From: Trichostrongylus colubriformis
Taxonomy: Eukaryota; Nematoda; Chromadorea; Rhabditida; Trichostrongylidae
NCBI GenBank assembly: GCA_963978905.1
Contig: OZ022260.1
Coordinates: forward strand, 12,947,725-13,011,724
DNA: 64,000 nt
Direction of reading: 5' to 3'
Below are positions 42,130 through 53,400 of the stretch, piece by piece (within the stretch, counting starts at the first letter, position 1; the number at the start of each line of letters is the position of its first letter). The position numbers were made by a program, and so were the translations under genes. The notes beneath the pieces are model-generated. The model did not search any database. It was not told the DNA's origin and was given only the letters and a program-made list of their open reading frames with translations.

Positions 42130-42565
42130 CATGGCGTCGAGGGAAATTTTGAAGAAAAACGACACCCCTTCCCCTGCCCTTCCCCCCCCTTGAAAAAAAG
42201 AGTCTCCAGTATGTCAGAAACAGAAACAGAAAGTTTCATGCGAAGAAACAGGAATCCCGCTGAGATAATGCTCCTTAAAGGCACCGGAAGGGGTCCGAAA
42301 CAAGAGAAAGATGCAAAGAAATGAGCATTTTGTAAGGCCGCTTCCATACTTTGCGCACCGATGCCGTCACGCGCGTGCCGGCGTCACGCGCGTGCCGGCG
42401 TCGGTGCGCAAAGTATGGAAGCGGCCTAACGAACTCAAGGTTAGAAGCGATAATAAGCGAAAAAACCCGGACTCAAAAGCGCGATGCTGCGGTATGCATT
42501 CGCATGCCATTCGCATCCAACACACTGACTTTCCGAGTTGTCCGCTCCAGGAGTCGGGCCGCGGG
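42130..42565 (+). repeat. Paralogous block shared with about 60230-60400 (filled site)
   Basis: ggcaccggaaggggtccgaaacaagagaaagatgcaaagaaatgagcattttgtaa matches 60226-60280. After the inserted hairpin (42336-42426) the match resumes as cgaactcaagg, aagcgataataagcg, and later cactgactttccgagttgtccgct. The right side ends near 42560. Confidence 0.8.
42336..42426. mobile_element. 91-bp hairpin MITE with TAA target duplication
   Basis: Ends are perfect 26-bp inverted repeats (ggccgcttccatactttgcgcaccga on the left, tcggtgcgcaaagtatggaagcggcc on the right). They enclose two tandem copies of a gtcacgcgcgtgccggc motif. TAA occurs on both sides (42333-42335 and 42427-42429). The paralogous block at 60.2 kb has a single TAA at 60278-60280 and no insert, which fixes the insertion exactly. 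Family members with the same ends lie at 46599-46768 and 49848-50020. Confidence 0.93.
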
Positions 42566-42599
42566 CCATCGTTAGGTGTAGTACCTGACTCCCAGCGCA

Positions 42600-45200
42600 G
42601 TAGAGTGGCCATTCCCAACTACATTAGCATTCATGTAAGTACGTCTAGAAACAATTTAAGAAAGAGTAAAAAGTAAAAGGAAAAAAAAATTATGATAGAA
42701 ACATCTCTTTTGGCACCATGCTAAGGCGTCAAATTGGCGAGTTTGTGCAATGGCGGCCACTCAAACTCGTTCACACTACGTCTGTTCTACCGTAAGCCTA
42801 AATTATCCCCTTCCAATAACTTTGAAGCAGCGTCGGGTGCAATCACGGGCCGTTCACGTAGTCGGAGACGCAGAGTGGGAAGCAAATCAACTCGGACGCG
42901 AAACTTTACTGCGCTTTTCACGCCACTGTTCAGAGGTTGCTCGACGAGAGTTTAAGCGAGTTGCTCATCTTCCAGTTTTATGATTTCTGCATTAAAAAAA
43001 CTTCCCGGTTATTTTCGTGTTTCTGTTCATGTACTGAATCCAGTGGTCGATTATTAGAGGAATCAAGGTCAACAAAAAAATTCCGTGAACTATTTCTTCA
43101 ACATGTTTTTGGTCTCATTTCGATGATCCAGGAACTAGAGTTTTTCACCCTGCACCCTGCTAGCTTTCACAGTTGTGTGCTCTCGCATCTTTCTGGATTT
43201 CAAATACGATTAAATCATCATTAGATCGAATTTGCCGCTCTCATTCCCCCTCCCACTTTTTCCCGTTTATGAATTGCCACGTTACCAGGTTCTCTCCACG
43301 CTTTTTTTCTGCTTAGCTATCGACTGCATTCTGCAGTGCAGCAAATATTGCACTGGACGAGCCTTTTATCGTCAGGGCTTGTCACTAATTATGTCGCACT
43401 GGGAAATTCCAACAGATGTGCCTTATTTCCTTTTATTGTTAGAGCCCACGCGTTGCAACTAAATAATTGACGCATAAGATTTGAGCATGGGTATGTGTCA
43501 AAGGTTTCAAGATATTTTATATTTTGAACTCTAATTGTGGTTTTTCAGGGCCCAAATATACCTTCAATTTCTGAAATATTTGTTCAAATGCCCTGTTCAT
43601 CTCATCAACCACCATATTTTGACCAAAGATTTACTTGAAACTATGATTTATCAAGGCCACCAGGATATTTTCGGCTTAACCACATGACACTTCGATCAAG
43701 GAAAGCAGTCAGTCAGAGATCGCTGTGAGGAAGGAACCTTCCCGTTTCATAGAGAACAGCTAGTTTTCACTTGCAGGGAGAGTCAGTAGCAAAGATTATG
43801 CAGAAGAGTTACCTGCAGGTGACTGGGGACGGTTGTAAAGTTGTCATCATTACTGCGCCATATTGACGGCATACTCCATCATCTTGCAGGATCAACGGAA
43901 CAATGAACTTCCTGCGCTCCCAAGTGCCCCTCGCAGTGACGCAAAGGAATACCTGGCAGATCAGAGGGTGAACGTTTGTTTCTTGCGCACCCTCCTAGCT
44001 CTTACACAGAATAAACAATCATATTTTGTCCGCTTCGATCCACCTTCCTCAAGGTTGGATTATACTGGGACGGACTAGCTTGAAGTGATAATCGTTTCAA
44101 AATAAACTCATGCGCGGACCAAGTAGGATTCAGCCGTCCAGGAAAATGCCACAATTCTAATTCTTTGAGTCTAGAGCTTCGAACCCAGTGTTGATTTGAT
44201 TCCCGCTCGGCTTCTCCGATCACTGACCACCACCATTTGATTCACAGTCCTGTAGCAGCCACGCCTCCACGGACAGCCCCACCTCGTCGAACATCACTAC
44301 AGAGGGCTGTATCTCTGCCATATTCTCGTTTTTGCATTTGAAACCATGTATGTAGCCCATGGTAAATAGAAACAGTATCACCATATATGGGAAGTGGGAA
44401 AATCGAATTTCCAGAAATCAATTTGGTCAATTTTCAACATTCGAAATGCTTGCTTCTCTTCAATTGACGGAGCTGCGTAATTAAACCCGTGAGTGCGATG
44501 ATTTTATCAGCCACAGTAAACGACGCCAAGTACTAGGCGTGCCGTGCACTGAAGAAAAACTAAATAAATTGGCTGATTCACATGAATTAGCCACTATTCT
44601 ACGGGTTGGCGATGGCCGCTGACGTGCTTTCATGCGCCTCTCATCGCTTACGTATCGATTAATGTCACGCAAATCTGAGAGTTGCGGTGGGCCATTCGTG
44701 ACACCGCCGCGGTTAAGTCGTGAGTAAGGCTTTGTTATGCTCCTACTTTGATGACTGCAATGCGCACCTCTTATGGTATTCCTTCCCCATTCTTTTATGA
44801 GTCACGAAATATCTCCTATCTATCTCCTACCTTGGGCTCATTTCTTGCACTATTGCCTTCAAATTTTTCCGAGAATTTTTCGACTTCAAGTAGGCGCTAG
44901 ATGCATGGCCTGTCTCAGAAGAATCGGATTGCGTTGTTAGAGCATCTCCTTGATTTCTTGCCCCACGCTTGTAAACAGTAACCGAAACTGTAATCCCGGT
45001 GGCACTTTCTCCTTCCAGCTAAACACCAGTCCGAAACGATACAGCAATAAAAGCCTTGGAATGGTTAGTTATATCACTGCTTCGATGAAGAAATACCTCG
45101 CCTCCTGTGAAAAAAAGCAATCTGTCGGTTCGCTGAGTGCGAGGTCGCCACTATTGTTTGATTATACGAGAACGGATCGGAAAATTCAAAATCATCACAA
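42600..45200. other. Intergenic, no supported gene
   Basis: Short ORFs of 60-95 codons overlap on both strands (for example 42734-42983, 42937-43224, 43863-44078). None has a recognisable domain, signal peptide or convincing splice model. Sequence composition is ordinary. I see no RNA genes or clear repeats except scattered homopolymer runs. Confidence 0.35.
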
Positions 45201-45204
45201 CATC

Positions 45205-45500
45205 AGTGAAGGTGGATTGCTGTGAAGTTGGAATACATGTTAGCTGAAAAAAGACCTTCCACTTCAGAAGAGGTGATGTTTAGCGAGACTCGCATCGGAA
45301 AAGAGCGGCTTGGGGCCCTATCACGACCCCGCAGCACGGCGTGTCGTTCTCCATCATCAGCCCGGCGAGTTGCGGGCAACGGCGGGACAATGTTCGTGGC
45401 CGGCTGATTCAATCTCTCGCCCGTCTGCAGTTACCCCGTCTAGTGACGCACAGGGACGCGAGAGAGAAAGGAGGGTTTCCGGGTTTCTATAAGTCGGTTT
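45205..45500 (+). repeat. Interspersed repeat, family shared with 59565-59790
   Basis: cttccacttcagaagaggtgatgtttagcgagactcgcat, then cttggggccctatcacgac, tcatcagcccggcgagttgc, and gtggccggctgattcaatctctcgcc parallel the 59.6 kb copy in the same orientation. A shorter, more diverged piece is at 49150-49330 (catcacgatccgcgac, ggttggctgacttagcc). Confidence 0.75.
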
Positions 45501-45656
45501 CTTTCGCTTTACTTCAATCTTTCTCTACCGTTTCGCCGCTGAACATCCCTACTTTCATATTTCACAATCATGTACCTCCCTTCTACCTTCATGTGGTTGA
45601 CCTTGAGTAATCCTAGACGAAAATTACAAACCATATTACTGAGCGTTCTTAGGATG

Positions 45657-46436
45657 CTATGTGTCTGTATTATGTATCATCAATATGTCGTCCATGCATC
45701 TAGAAGGTCTAAATTCTAGCTTTTCAGGGGTATGATATTTAAGGGAGGAATTGTATTCATAGTAGGATAAAATGAGGTCGGCTAATGAAGTACTTGCGTT
45801 GCTTCTTCGTGACTCTTCTTTCTTGATTGAAAAGACTTTTCTTTCTTGATTGAAAAGTTTCTCAGAAAATGTACAACAACTATTATACAGTGAATAGTCC
45901 AGAAGATATAATATGCTCGTAATGCTGTAATATCTTGCACGATAGGTTACTTGTGCAGATATTTTCATGGTCATTATTGGAAGAAAATTTTCTATTGCTG
46001 TTGTGAAACAAATCTTCAGAATTTCTTTGATATTTTGTACTACTTTCGTATGTGATAGATTGAAAACGTAATGGTGAAATCAGCCAAAGAATGTCACTTG
46101 TCTCAATATCATTCTCTGTAGTCGTTCGCTAAAACTTATATTAGTAATTGCCCAATATACAACAGATTGGGTGTCTACTTTTTACGGCATTATTGCAGTT
46201 GTTGATGAATTGTTTCTAATGGAAATAAATAGTTTAGTAAGAGTTAGCGAAAGTGGTTTGAGACTGCTAGTTGTCGCTCCGGCAATATCGGAATTTGGAG
46301 GTGTTTTGTGTGACTTTGGAATAGCATAGATTATGGGTACAGTCGCATCAGATATACATATTTCGGATACTATTTCGTTATTACATTGCTTTTCTGGCAC
46401 TGACATGATTTTCAGTACCTGTGCGCATATAAGCAT
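45657..46436 (-). pseudogene. Penelope-like reverse transcriptase relic
   Basis: On the minus strand the first piece (46436-46182) reads VPIIYAIPKSHKTP, the conserved opening of the RT of Penelope-like elements (family form YGLPKIHK). A stop follows. Farther on, 45974-45657 contains SLADLILSYYE, as in family SPVLADLFLSYYE, and then RCMDDILMIHN, the catalytic DD motif with Met in place of the usual Val. The upstream finger domain and the GIY-YIG endonuclease expected for Penelope elements are not visible. It is a decayed fragment; assignment rests on motif order and spacing, and another RT class cannot be excluded. Confidence 0.6.
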
Positions 46437-46598
46437 TAATAGATTTTAGATTGTTGTGATAGAATTGTCATTATATTTGATAGCCATTTCTTTTATAATA
46501 TACATGATGGCAACAGGAAGTTTGCGGACAGGCCCAATTGCGGCGGGCGATTGGAGAATGAGATCGGGCCTGTTCACGAACTTCGAACGGGCTCTCAA

Positions 46599-46768
46599 GC
46601 CGAATTCATACTTTGCCCCAGCATGACATGGCTGCGTTCACAGGCATCTAGATAGAGTGACACAGGGGAGGTGCACAGACGATGCAGGCAATGAGATAAT
46701 GTGGCATAGACAGACGTTGAGACACGCAGCCAGCCCTGCAGTCGACACTGCAAAGTATGAGCATGGCC
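46599..46768. mobile_element. MITE of the ggccg..tactttgcg family
   Basis: Left gccgaattcatactttgcccc and right gcaaagtatgagcatggcc are imperfect inverted repeats. TTA follows on the right (46769-46771). The interior (ggggaggtgcacagacgatgc; cagacgttgagacacgcagcc) matches 49848-50020 and is more diverged. Confidence 0.75.
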
Positions 46769-46774
46769 TTAATC

Positions 46775-46922
46775 AGAGGCCTTCCCCTCGTCCGCCACTT
46801 TGAAAAGCTGTATCTTTGCCAGATTCTCTCGCGCGAAATTTTGCATGCGGTCCTTGTTAAAGAAATACAACATGAATGTATGGGCTACGGGGAAACTGAT
46901 TTTCCGTGCACGATTCCTCCAA
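46775..46922 (-). mobile_element. Half element of the TTAA MITE family
   Basis: Contains one arm only (aaaagctgtatctttgcc, then tctcgcgcgaaattttgcatg, aatacaacatgaatgtatgggct, gattttccgtgcacgattcct), corresponding to the right arm of 53139-53563. The other arm is missing, replaced on the left by the MITE at 46599-46768. Confidence 0.7.
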
Positions 46923-47268
46923 CTCAACCAGCTTTGCTAACGCAATGGCACGCACCGCATAACATTACAATGCTCTTATACAAAATGGGCTATGCTGGTA
47001 GCGATTTGATATATGCTCGATTGCACTCTTCCGTGAGATGCGCGCTGCTGAATGCCAGCAAAGTGTTCATTGCATATTCGGTGTATTTATTTTACTTGTT
47101 CCAATCCTGCATTCAATTTTAGTTTTTTTCTTTGATTTTAGAATTACACTCTGCAAGTCGTTTGAGCTTCATTTGTATTATTGTATCATTGCTCACATCT
47201 GTTGAGAGGTTTAACAGAATCCCAACCTCACTCAGAGCTGAACGATAACTAAATCCTTTTTGATCTAG

Positions 47269-47493
47269 TTAGAATAGTCCGAAAAAGTTGCTGAATGGCC
47301 ACCATGCCCCATATCCACCTAAAAGACTTTCTAACCATCTCCCATATCCGCCATCCGACCATCCACCAGAGCCCCCATATCCGTCATAGGGCCATCCTCC
47401 GTATCCTCCATGTCCACCATATCCATCATAACCCTGATATCCTGCGAAGTTCTCAGAGTGATCTCCGCCACCGCCACCAGCCATACAGGTCGC
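47269..47493 (-). other. Gly/Tyr/Trp-rich tail of the astacin
   Basis: After AMYGCATC the last exon encodes a low-complexity tail with repeats like GYGGYGGW, ending [11 protein letters not shown] and the stop (47269-47271). It replaces the domains often found at the C-terminus of nematode astacins. On the DNA level it is a degenerate ccatatccnccat-type trinucleotide-rich repeat on the plus strand. Confidence 0.85.
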
Positions 47494-50400
47494 GCAACCA
47501 TACATAGCGCATATCTTGAGAAAGTCGCTCGGTGCGCCGTCCCGTCGTTGACCGATTACATTCTGAAAACATTCATATCAAGGTTTTCAGGAAGTTTATA
47601 GGAACGGCGTACCTGCATAATTTATAATTTAGATTTAAGAGACTCAGACAATATTCTATACAGTACCTGGTATGCGGGATCATGCGTCATCATGCTAATT
47701 GTTCCTCTATAAGCGAACGATCTTTTCCCGTAGTGCATCACCGACTGATAGTCATACGGTATACCGTATGTTGTGGATTCTTCTGGTGAAACTTTCGCGA
47801 ATTGGCTCCAGTATTCTGAAGAAAAAGCAGAAATCTCACAGTATAGATGTTAGAGGCAGTGGTAGAGGTAGTTAGGGCCAAATATCAAAAATACAAAAGA
47901 GTCATATTAATCACGAAATACCATTAATTATGTCCAGGTGCATGCTAGTACGAAAGTGAAAAACGGTATGAAATCGTCAGAAACCCGAGAAATAAGAAGA
48001 CTTTCTTCGCACCGTTTACTCGGAAATGGACGGGCTTTGTTATCGAAAGAGACGGGAACTGACAAAACAAGTGGCAGCTGATGAAAAAGACGGCTCTTAC
48101 AATACTTGTTTTATCGAAAATGACTTCCATTGGGATGACTCACATTCGGAGCTCTCATTATACACACCACTCCTGCCACTGTCTTTCAGTAATTTACATG
48201 CTTCGCACATTGGATTAGGTATTGCCTCTGCCACACAGCCAGGGCCAAGCAGGGCGTCGTAGAAAATTTTCACAAAATACGACCCCCTCTTCAAAAGGGG
48301 GCCTCCATACGACCCTCCCCCTTTTTCAGGTTCTATTTCTGTGATTTCTACCCAGTCAACACGATACATCACGGAACTTAAGAGCCTACAAAAGAACTGA
48401 GGCGAAACTCGTGACAGAGCAAGAAAAACAAGTACCTAACAAATTCCAATACTTAATTTTAAAACAAACGCGTCATCGATAATTGATTATGTGATTGCTC
48501 CCTGATAATCGAGGAAAAGCTACTTGTGAGTTTACCAACACTTCATCTTTCAAAGTACTCGTAACTGTTTCCTTCATTACTTCCTCCCGATTGGCCGCTT
48601 GGTTTTCTAATGGTTGTGTAATTCTCTACGTGGAAATCCAATCAAGGAAAATTCCTTTTAAAAAAGTCCTTTCAAATGGTCATAACTTCCTTCAAACTTA
48701 ACCTCATGAGTGAAAATTTCCGCACCCGCAACTTCCTAACTTACGTCACTAATATCCTCAAGCTGAAGTCACCGTTTTTCCAAATGCTTCCCACCCTTCG
48801 AATATGAGTATCTTCAACTATGGTTTTCACTTCTAAATGTTAATAAATTATTAAAGCACTTCCAGGGATAAGGAGAAGATGAAAAGTGGGAAGACATAGA
48901 ATTCTCTATGTTCTCTCTTCAGATTCAGTGTTCATGGATTGAATGGGTAAGCCCGGAATGCTAGGAGATTTCGGCGCTTGATCGGATAAGTCAAGGGTCA
49001 CGAACTTCGCTTGATCAGGTAAGTCAATGGTCAGCAAATTTCGAGCCACTTTTTAGGCCTCTGAAGTCAAAAAAGGAGGAAAGGGTCGAAACGTGAGGCC
49101 GCTGATAAAATTGGGAAGACATCATCTGTGAATGAACATCTCACTGCGAAAGAGATGATCGGTGTAGAACTCTCACTGAAAAAGCGCGCCTCCTGGTCTT
49201 CATCACGATCCGCGACGCAACCAGTCACGCTGCCCCACATCCACTGAGCGAGTCACTGCAAGAACTTGCAACTCCCTTCGGTTGGCTGACTTAGCCGTTC
49301 ACCGTCTTCTAACGGGAAGGAGTGAGATGGGAGGCCTTGGGCTCCTATTTCTTCAGCACTGACATTTGGTTGCTCCGTTCTTTCTCTACTGTTACATTGC
49401 TGATCACCTAGACTTTCATATACCATGGAACACACTTCCAGGCATTTCAGAAATATCTATGGATGGTCAATTTGTACACTCAAGCGTGTATCCTTGCCCA
49501 AGCCTTGATAGAAGGGGAGAGGGTTTCCCTGTCTATTCTTAGTTTAGGTTGAAACAGGGTCCACAATGGGATACCCTCCATTGCGATAGCCTCCTTCACA
49601 GCTACTCCGTAATTTGCCAAAACTGCCCTAAACGGGGCCTTCAAATTCCATACATATGCTTTTGAAAGTGGGGCGCTTCTGCATGTGAATGTGCAACAGC
49701 TTTGTATTTTTCTGTTTTCAACGGTTTCCTGTGCTTGAAAAGAGTAAACAATATATTCCCTCTCTGCATCTTTCTCGGCACCTCGAAGTTCTTCTGAAAG
49801 CCATGCATCGGGTCAAAAAATGCATAATGGAACATTCAGTTCATTAAGGCCGCCTTCGCATTTTGCGCCGGCAGGGCGTGGGTGCGTTCATAGGCAGCGA
49901 GGCAGAGTTGCACGGGGAGGTGCAGAGACGACGCCGGAAGGAGACAGGGTGGCACAGCTGAATACGCAGAGACACGCAGCCACGCCCTGCCACCGGTAAC
50001 GCAAAGCACGAACGCGCCCTGAAAGAAACATCTATAATCCAGTCGAAATTGCGCTTCTAATTTCACCTGAGTCACCACTAATTTTAGGAATTTTCAAAAA
50101 AGTCACTGGGTTTATGTAGCATAGCTACGAGAAATGTCCAACTCACAATCGTTCAATTCAATCATCGGAAGAGCTCAGTGTTATCTGTGTTACTGCTACA
50201 GAGATATCAACTCACCTGGCCTTACATTTTCCCATATAACCGTGATGTAGTAGTCACGATCGTATCGCATATGTTCGTGCCATAAACCGATTACGTGCAT
50301 CAGTTCGTGGATGACAACGCCTTTCTCAATGCAGCTAAATCATTCAGGCATCAGCCATCAATTGTTTTCAAGAACTATAAATTCTCTCATGAAACTCTTT

Positions 50401-53400
50401 GCCCTTGTTTAAACTGCCTTATCCCCTCTCGTGAATGGCTTAAAGGCACACCACGCGATAAACAAAGTGGTCCTTACCTTCTCAAGGCAGGTAAACCTTT
50501 GGATACTCGTAAAGATTGCACCCTTTTCGCGGCGCCACGGCTCACCCGCCGTGTACGGCCTGGTCGACCTGAGCCGAGTTGAGTAGCGAAGGTAGCTTCA
50601 ACAGGGAAGAACAGGTGATATCGTAGCATTTTGCGCGATATCATCAAGGAAAAGCTCTTCTAAATCTCCAATACTCGCACGGGGACCGAGGGCAGGGAGC
50701 TTTATTTTTGGTTGTTTCGAGGGGTTTCGCTTCATTTTTCTTCAGTTATGGGTAAACCAGGGCCTCTACATCCTGTAACACGCGCGATAGCTCTCACAAT
50801 TTTTCGTGAGGTGTGCCTTCAATATATCATGTCGAGGTATAGAATTTTCCAATAGCTTTCATAATATCGTTTCGCGAGATGGCCAACCCATTTCACCGAA
50901 GTTCGTAGATTCAACTCGGCAACATACGATGTATAATAAACTTCAGAGATACACATGTGTGTTGGTATTGCTACGCGCCTTTCCCACAAGCGTTATGACT
51001 ACGATGGCCTTCTAAGAATTATGAACCTACTATTTTTTGTGTAACCTTAATGTTCAGAGCTCACTACACTGTAAATTCCTAGCCCGTAACACCTTGATTA
51101 GCTGTTTTTGATTGGAATAATGCGGTGACCTTTCAGATAGGAAAGCGAGCAAAAGAATGGAGCTGTCGGTTCTAGCATAATGCTAGAGGAATCTTCCACG
51201 GAGATCCCATGATTCCAATTCCTACTGATGTCACTCTACTAGATACACTACATGAGCAGAAACGCGGAAAGATGCAAGAATTTTCCTTCATAAAAAGCAG
51301 ATATCAAAAAGTTGGATGAAAAACAACCTGTTTGAATCTCCGCCACAACATCTGATCAGCTGTCAGCAGTCGGAACGCAGTTTAAATTTTCGCGCCCAAT
51401 GTTAATCTGCCTCCCATTCAGAGTCCCTGATCACGTGAGTGTCGCCTCTTTGCTTCTCAGCTCCCTTGAGTCAAAACACGCTCGGGCGCTCTACCCCGTC
51501 CTCCGCCACTTTGGGAAGCTCTTTATCAATTGATTTCTTGGCAGAAATCGAGCGGAACACATTTCGTATGGGGACAACATTGCTCAGCGCAGCAGAGGCG
51601 AACAGATTTCGAATAAAACGATGAATTAATTCATGATGTCCAAAATAATTCAAAATCTCTATTATTAAAGGTGACATAAGAAGGCTTATTCTGAAAAATA
51701 AATAGGACAAAATTGAAGAAGGTCTTATCTTGCTTGGGAAAGTAGTAGCACTGAGAGAACATTGATTATTACGTGAATTAGAGAAAAAAGGAAAGGATTG
51801 GTTCGAAAAGGATAGGGTGCATAGAAAGGGATAATAGTGTGACAAAAAAGAGCTTTTTATAGCGGGTTGTGGAGGTAATCGCAGAGTTATGTCAGCGATG
51901 AAAAAAAGGTTGCTGAATATTCATTAAATAAGTGTTTGCTAGGATCTTGCAACTGAAAGAGGAGGAGTAAGAAATGTCAAATTGAGAGTGTTACGTAATA
52001 AACGGGACAGTTTTGATTCTCTTCATTCATTGTTCCGTGATAGCTATAAAGGAATTGGGTGGGACACGAAATGAAAACGGGCAGTTGCTTATGGACAGAT
52101 GCAGGAGCGGTAGGAGCCTAATGATATTGATATGTGCAGAAGTTTTTCTAATGGCGAAGGAATGAACAAACTGGAACAGCATCAATTTGCTCACGCGCTA
52201 GCGCGCTTGGAGTGAAAAGCACGTGTTACGGTATTCCTGACACACGCCCCTTGTACTTCCAATTTCAGGAGAAATCTTTCGTTTGGTTCACAGGCAATTA
52301 TTTTGAGGAAGCCGTGTGCACTGTGCCCGTTCTTAATTAGGTTGGTGCATTAGTTTTGCGACACTTTCAGAATTTTTTATGGCGTCGCTGCTTTTGTAGT
52401 TTATCAAATTTCAAACGATAGCGAGTTAGAGCATGCTTTGAGTGAAGCCGAATTGCCTTTGAACTTACGTTGACCGTGAATTTGACTCGAGCATGAGAAT
52501 GCTGCGGCCGCCTACTCGTCCGACATTGGTGTAACATCTGAAAATTACCGTTTCCTAATGTGAATACCTAATGTTAACTCCCTACTTGGCGTCGACGCAC
52601 CCTTGATCCCTTATGTTTTGAATATCGATGAAGTCAATTTGATATGTCCAAGGCACAAATCGGATACAGGTGTTTTTGTGAATTCGATCCATCGCTTTGA
52701 AAATAGTTGCTAATTCTCCATGCGCTGGAAAAAGTGAACAATTTAGAAAGTGCCAGTTAGTGGCAAACATTGGAGTATCGTCTTTTGCTGATGTTTTTTT
52801 GGCAGTAGCCGGCGCTAAGACCGCAGTCAGCCCGTCGTGATTTTTCGATTGTGTGGCGTCGCACTTTCTCATGCGATACCGCGACCTTGAAATCTTGCAT
52901 TGCCGCGATTTCGCGGGCAACGACATCGCAAAATCGAGAAGTCTGACAGCGGTCTAAGCGTCGAAAGGGCGGAGAAGACGCCCAACATTTGCGAGTACTG
53001 TAAACTTTTTCAAACAATCCTGTCGTCATTTTTGCAGCAGGATTGTTAGGTTTTTTAGACGTTCTCTGGTAGGGAAGTCCTGATAATCAACGAATGAATA
53101 AACCACGGCTCTGTACGAATATCGTTTACAAAACTTAAAGGAATCGTCCACGGAAAATGAGTTTTTGTGTTACCCATATGTTTATGTTGTATTTGCCTAA
53201 CGTTGGCCTCATGCAAAATTTCACGCGAAAAAATGTGAATCTGGCTGAGATACAGCACCACAAAGTGCGGTCCCAGTGGGCGGGGCCTCCGTGTAAAAGC
53301 CCCGTCCCGTCTTCCGCCGCCGTTGGGAACGGAGAGTAGGGCTGTTTACGTAACCTCCTGTTCCTGCAACGCGTCTCAGACCACGGCGGACGCGGCACGA

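Noticed and set aside
47269..47505. Gly-rich ORF as a separate antimicrobial or cuticle peptide gene
   Set aside because: Splice acceptors and the conserved [14 protein letters not shown] block show that it is the last exon of the astacin gene.
48097..48372. 91-codon minus-strand ORF within the astacin intron
   Set aside because: Cys pairs and an open frame only; no domain, splice phase or repeat evidence to decide for or against a nested gene.
51365..51427. Candidate missing astacin exon reading NGRQINIG on the minus strand
   Set aside because: From the nearest acceptor (gatcag) the reading phase required by the preceding exon leads to a stop, the expected CYS residues are absent, and no suitable donor follows.
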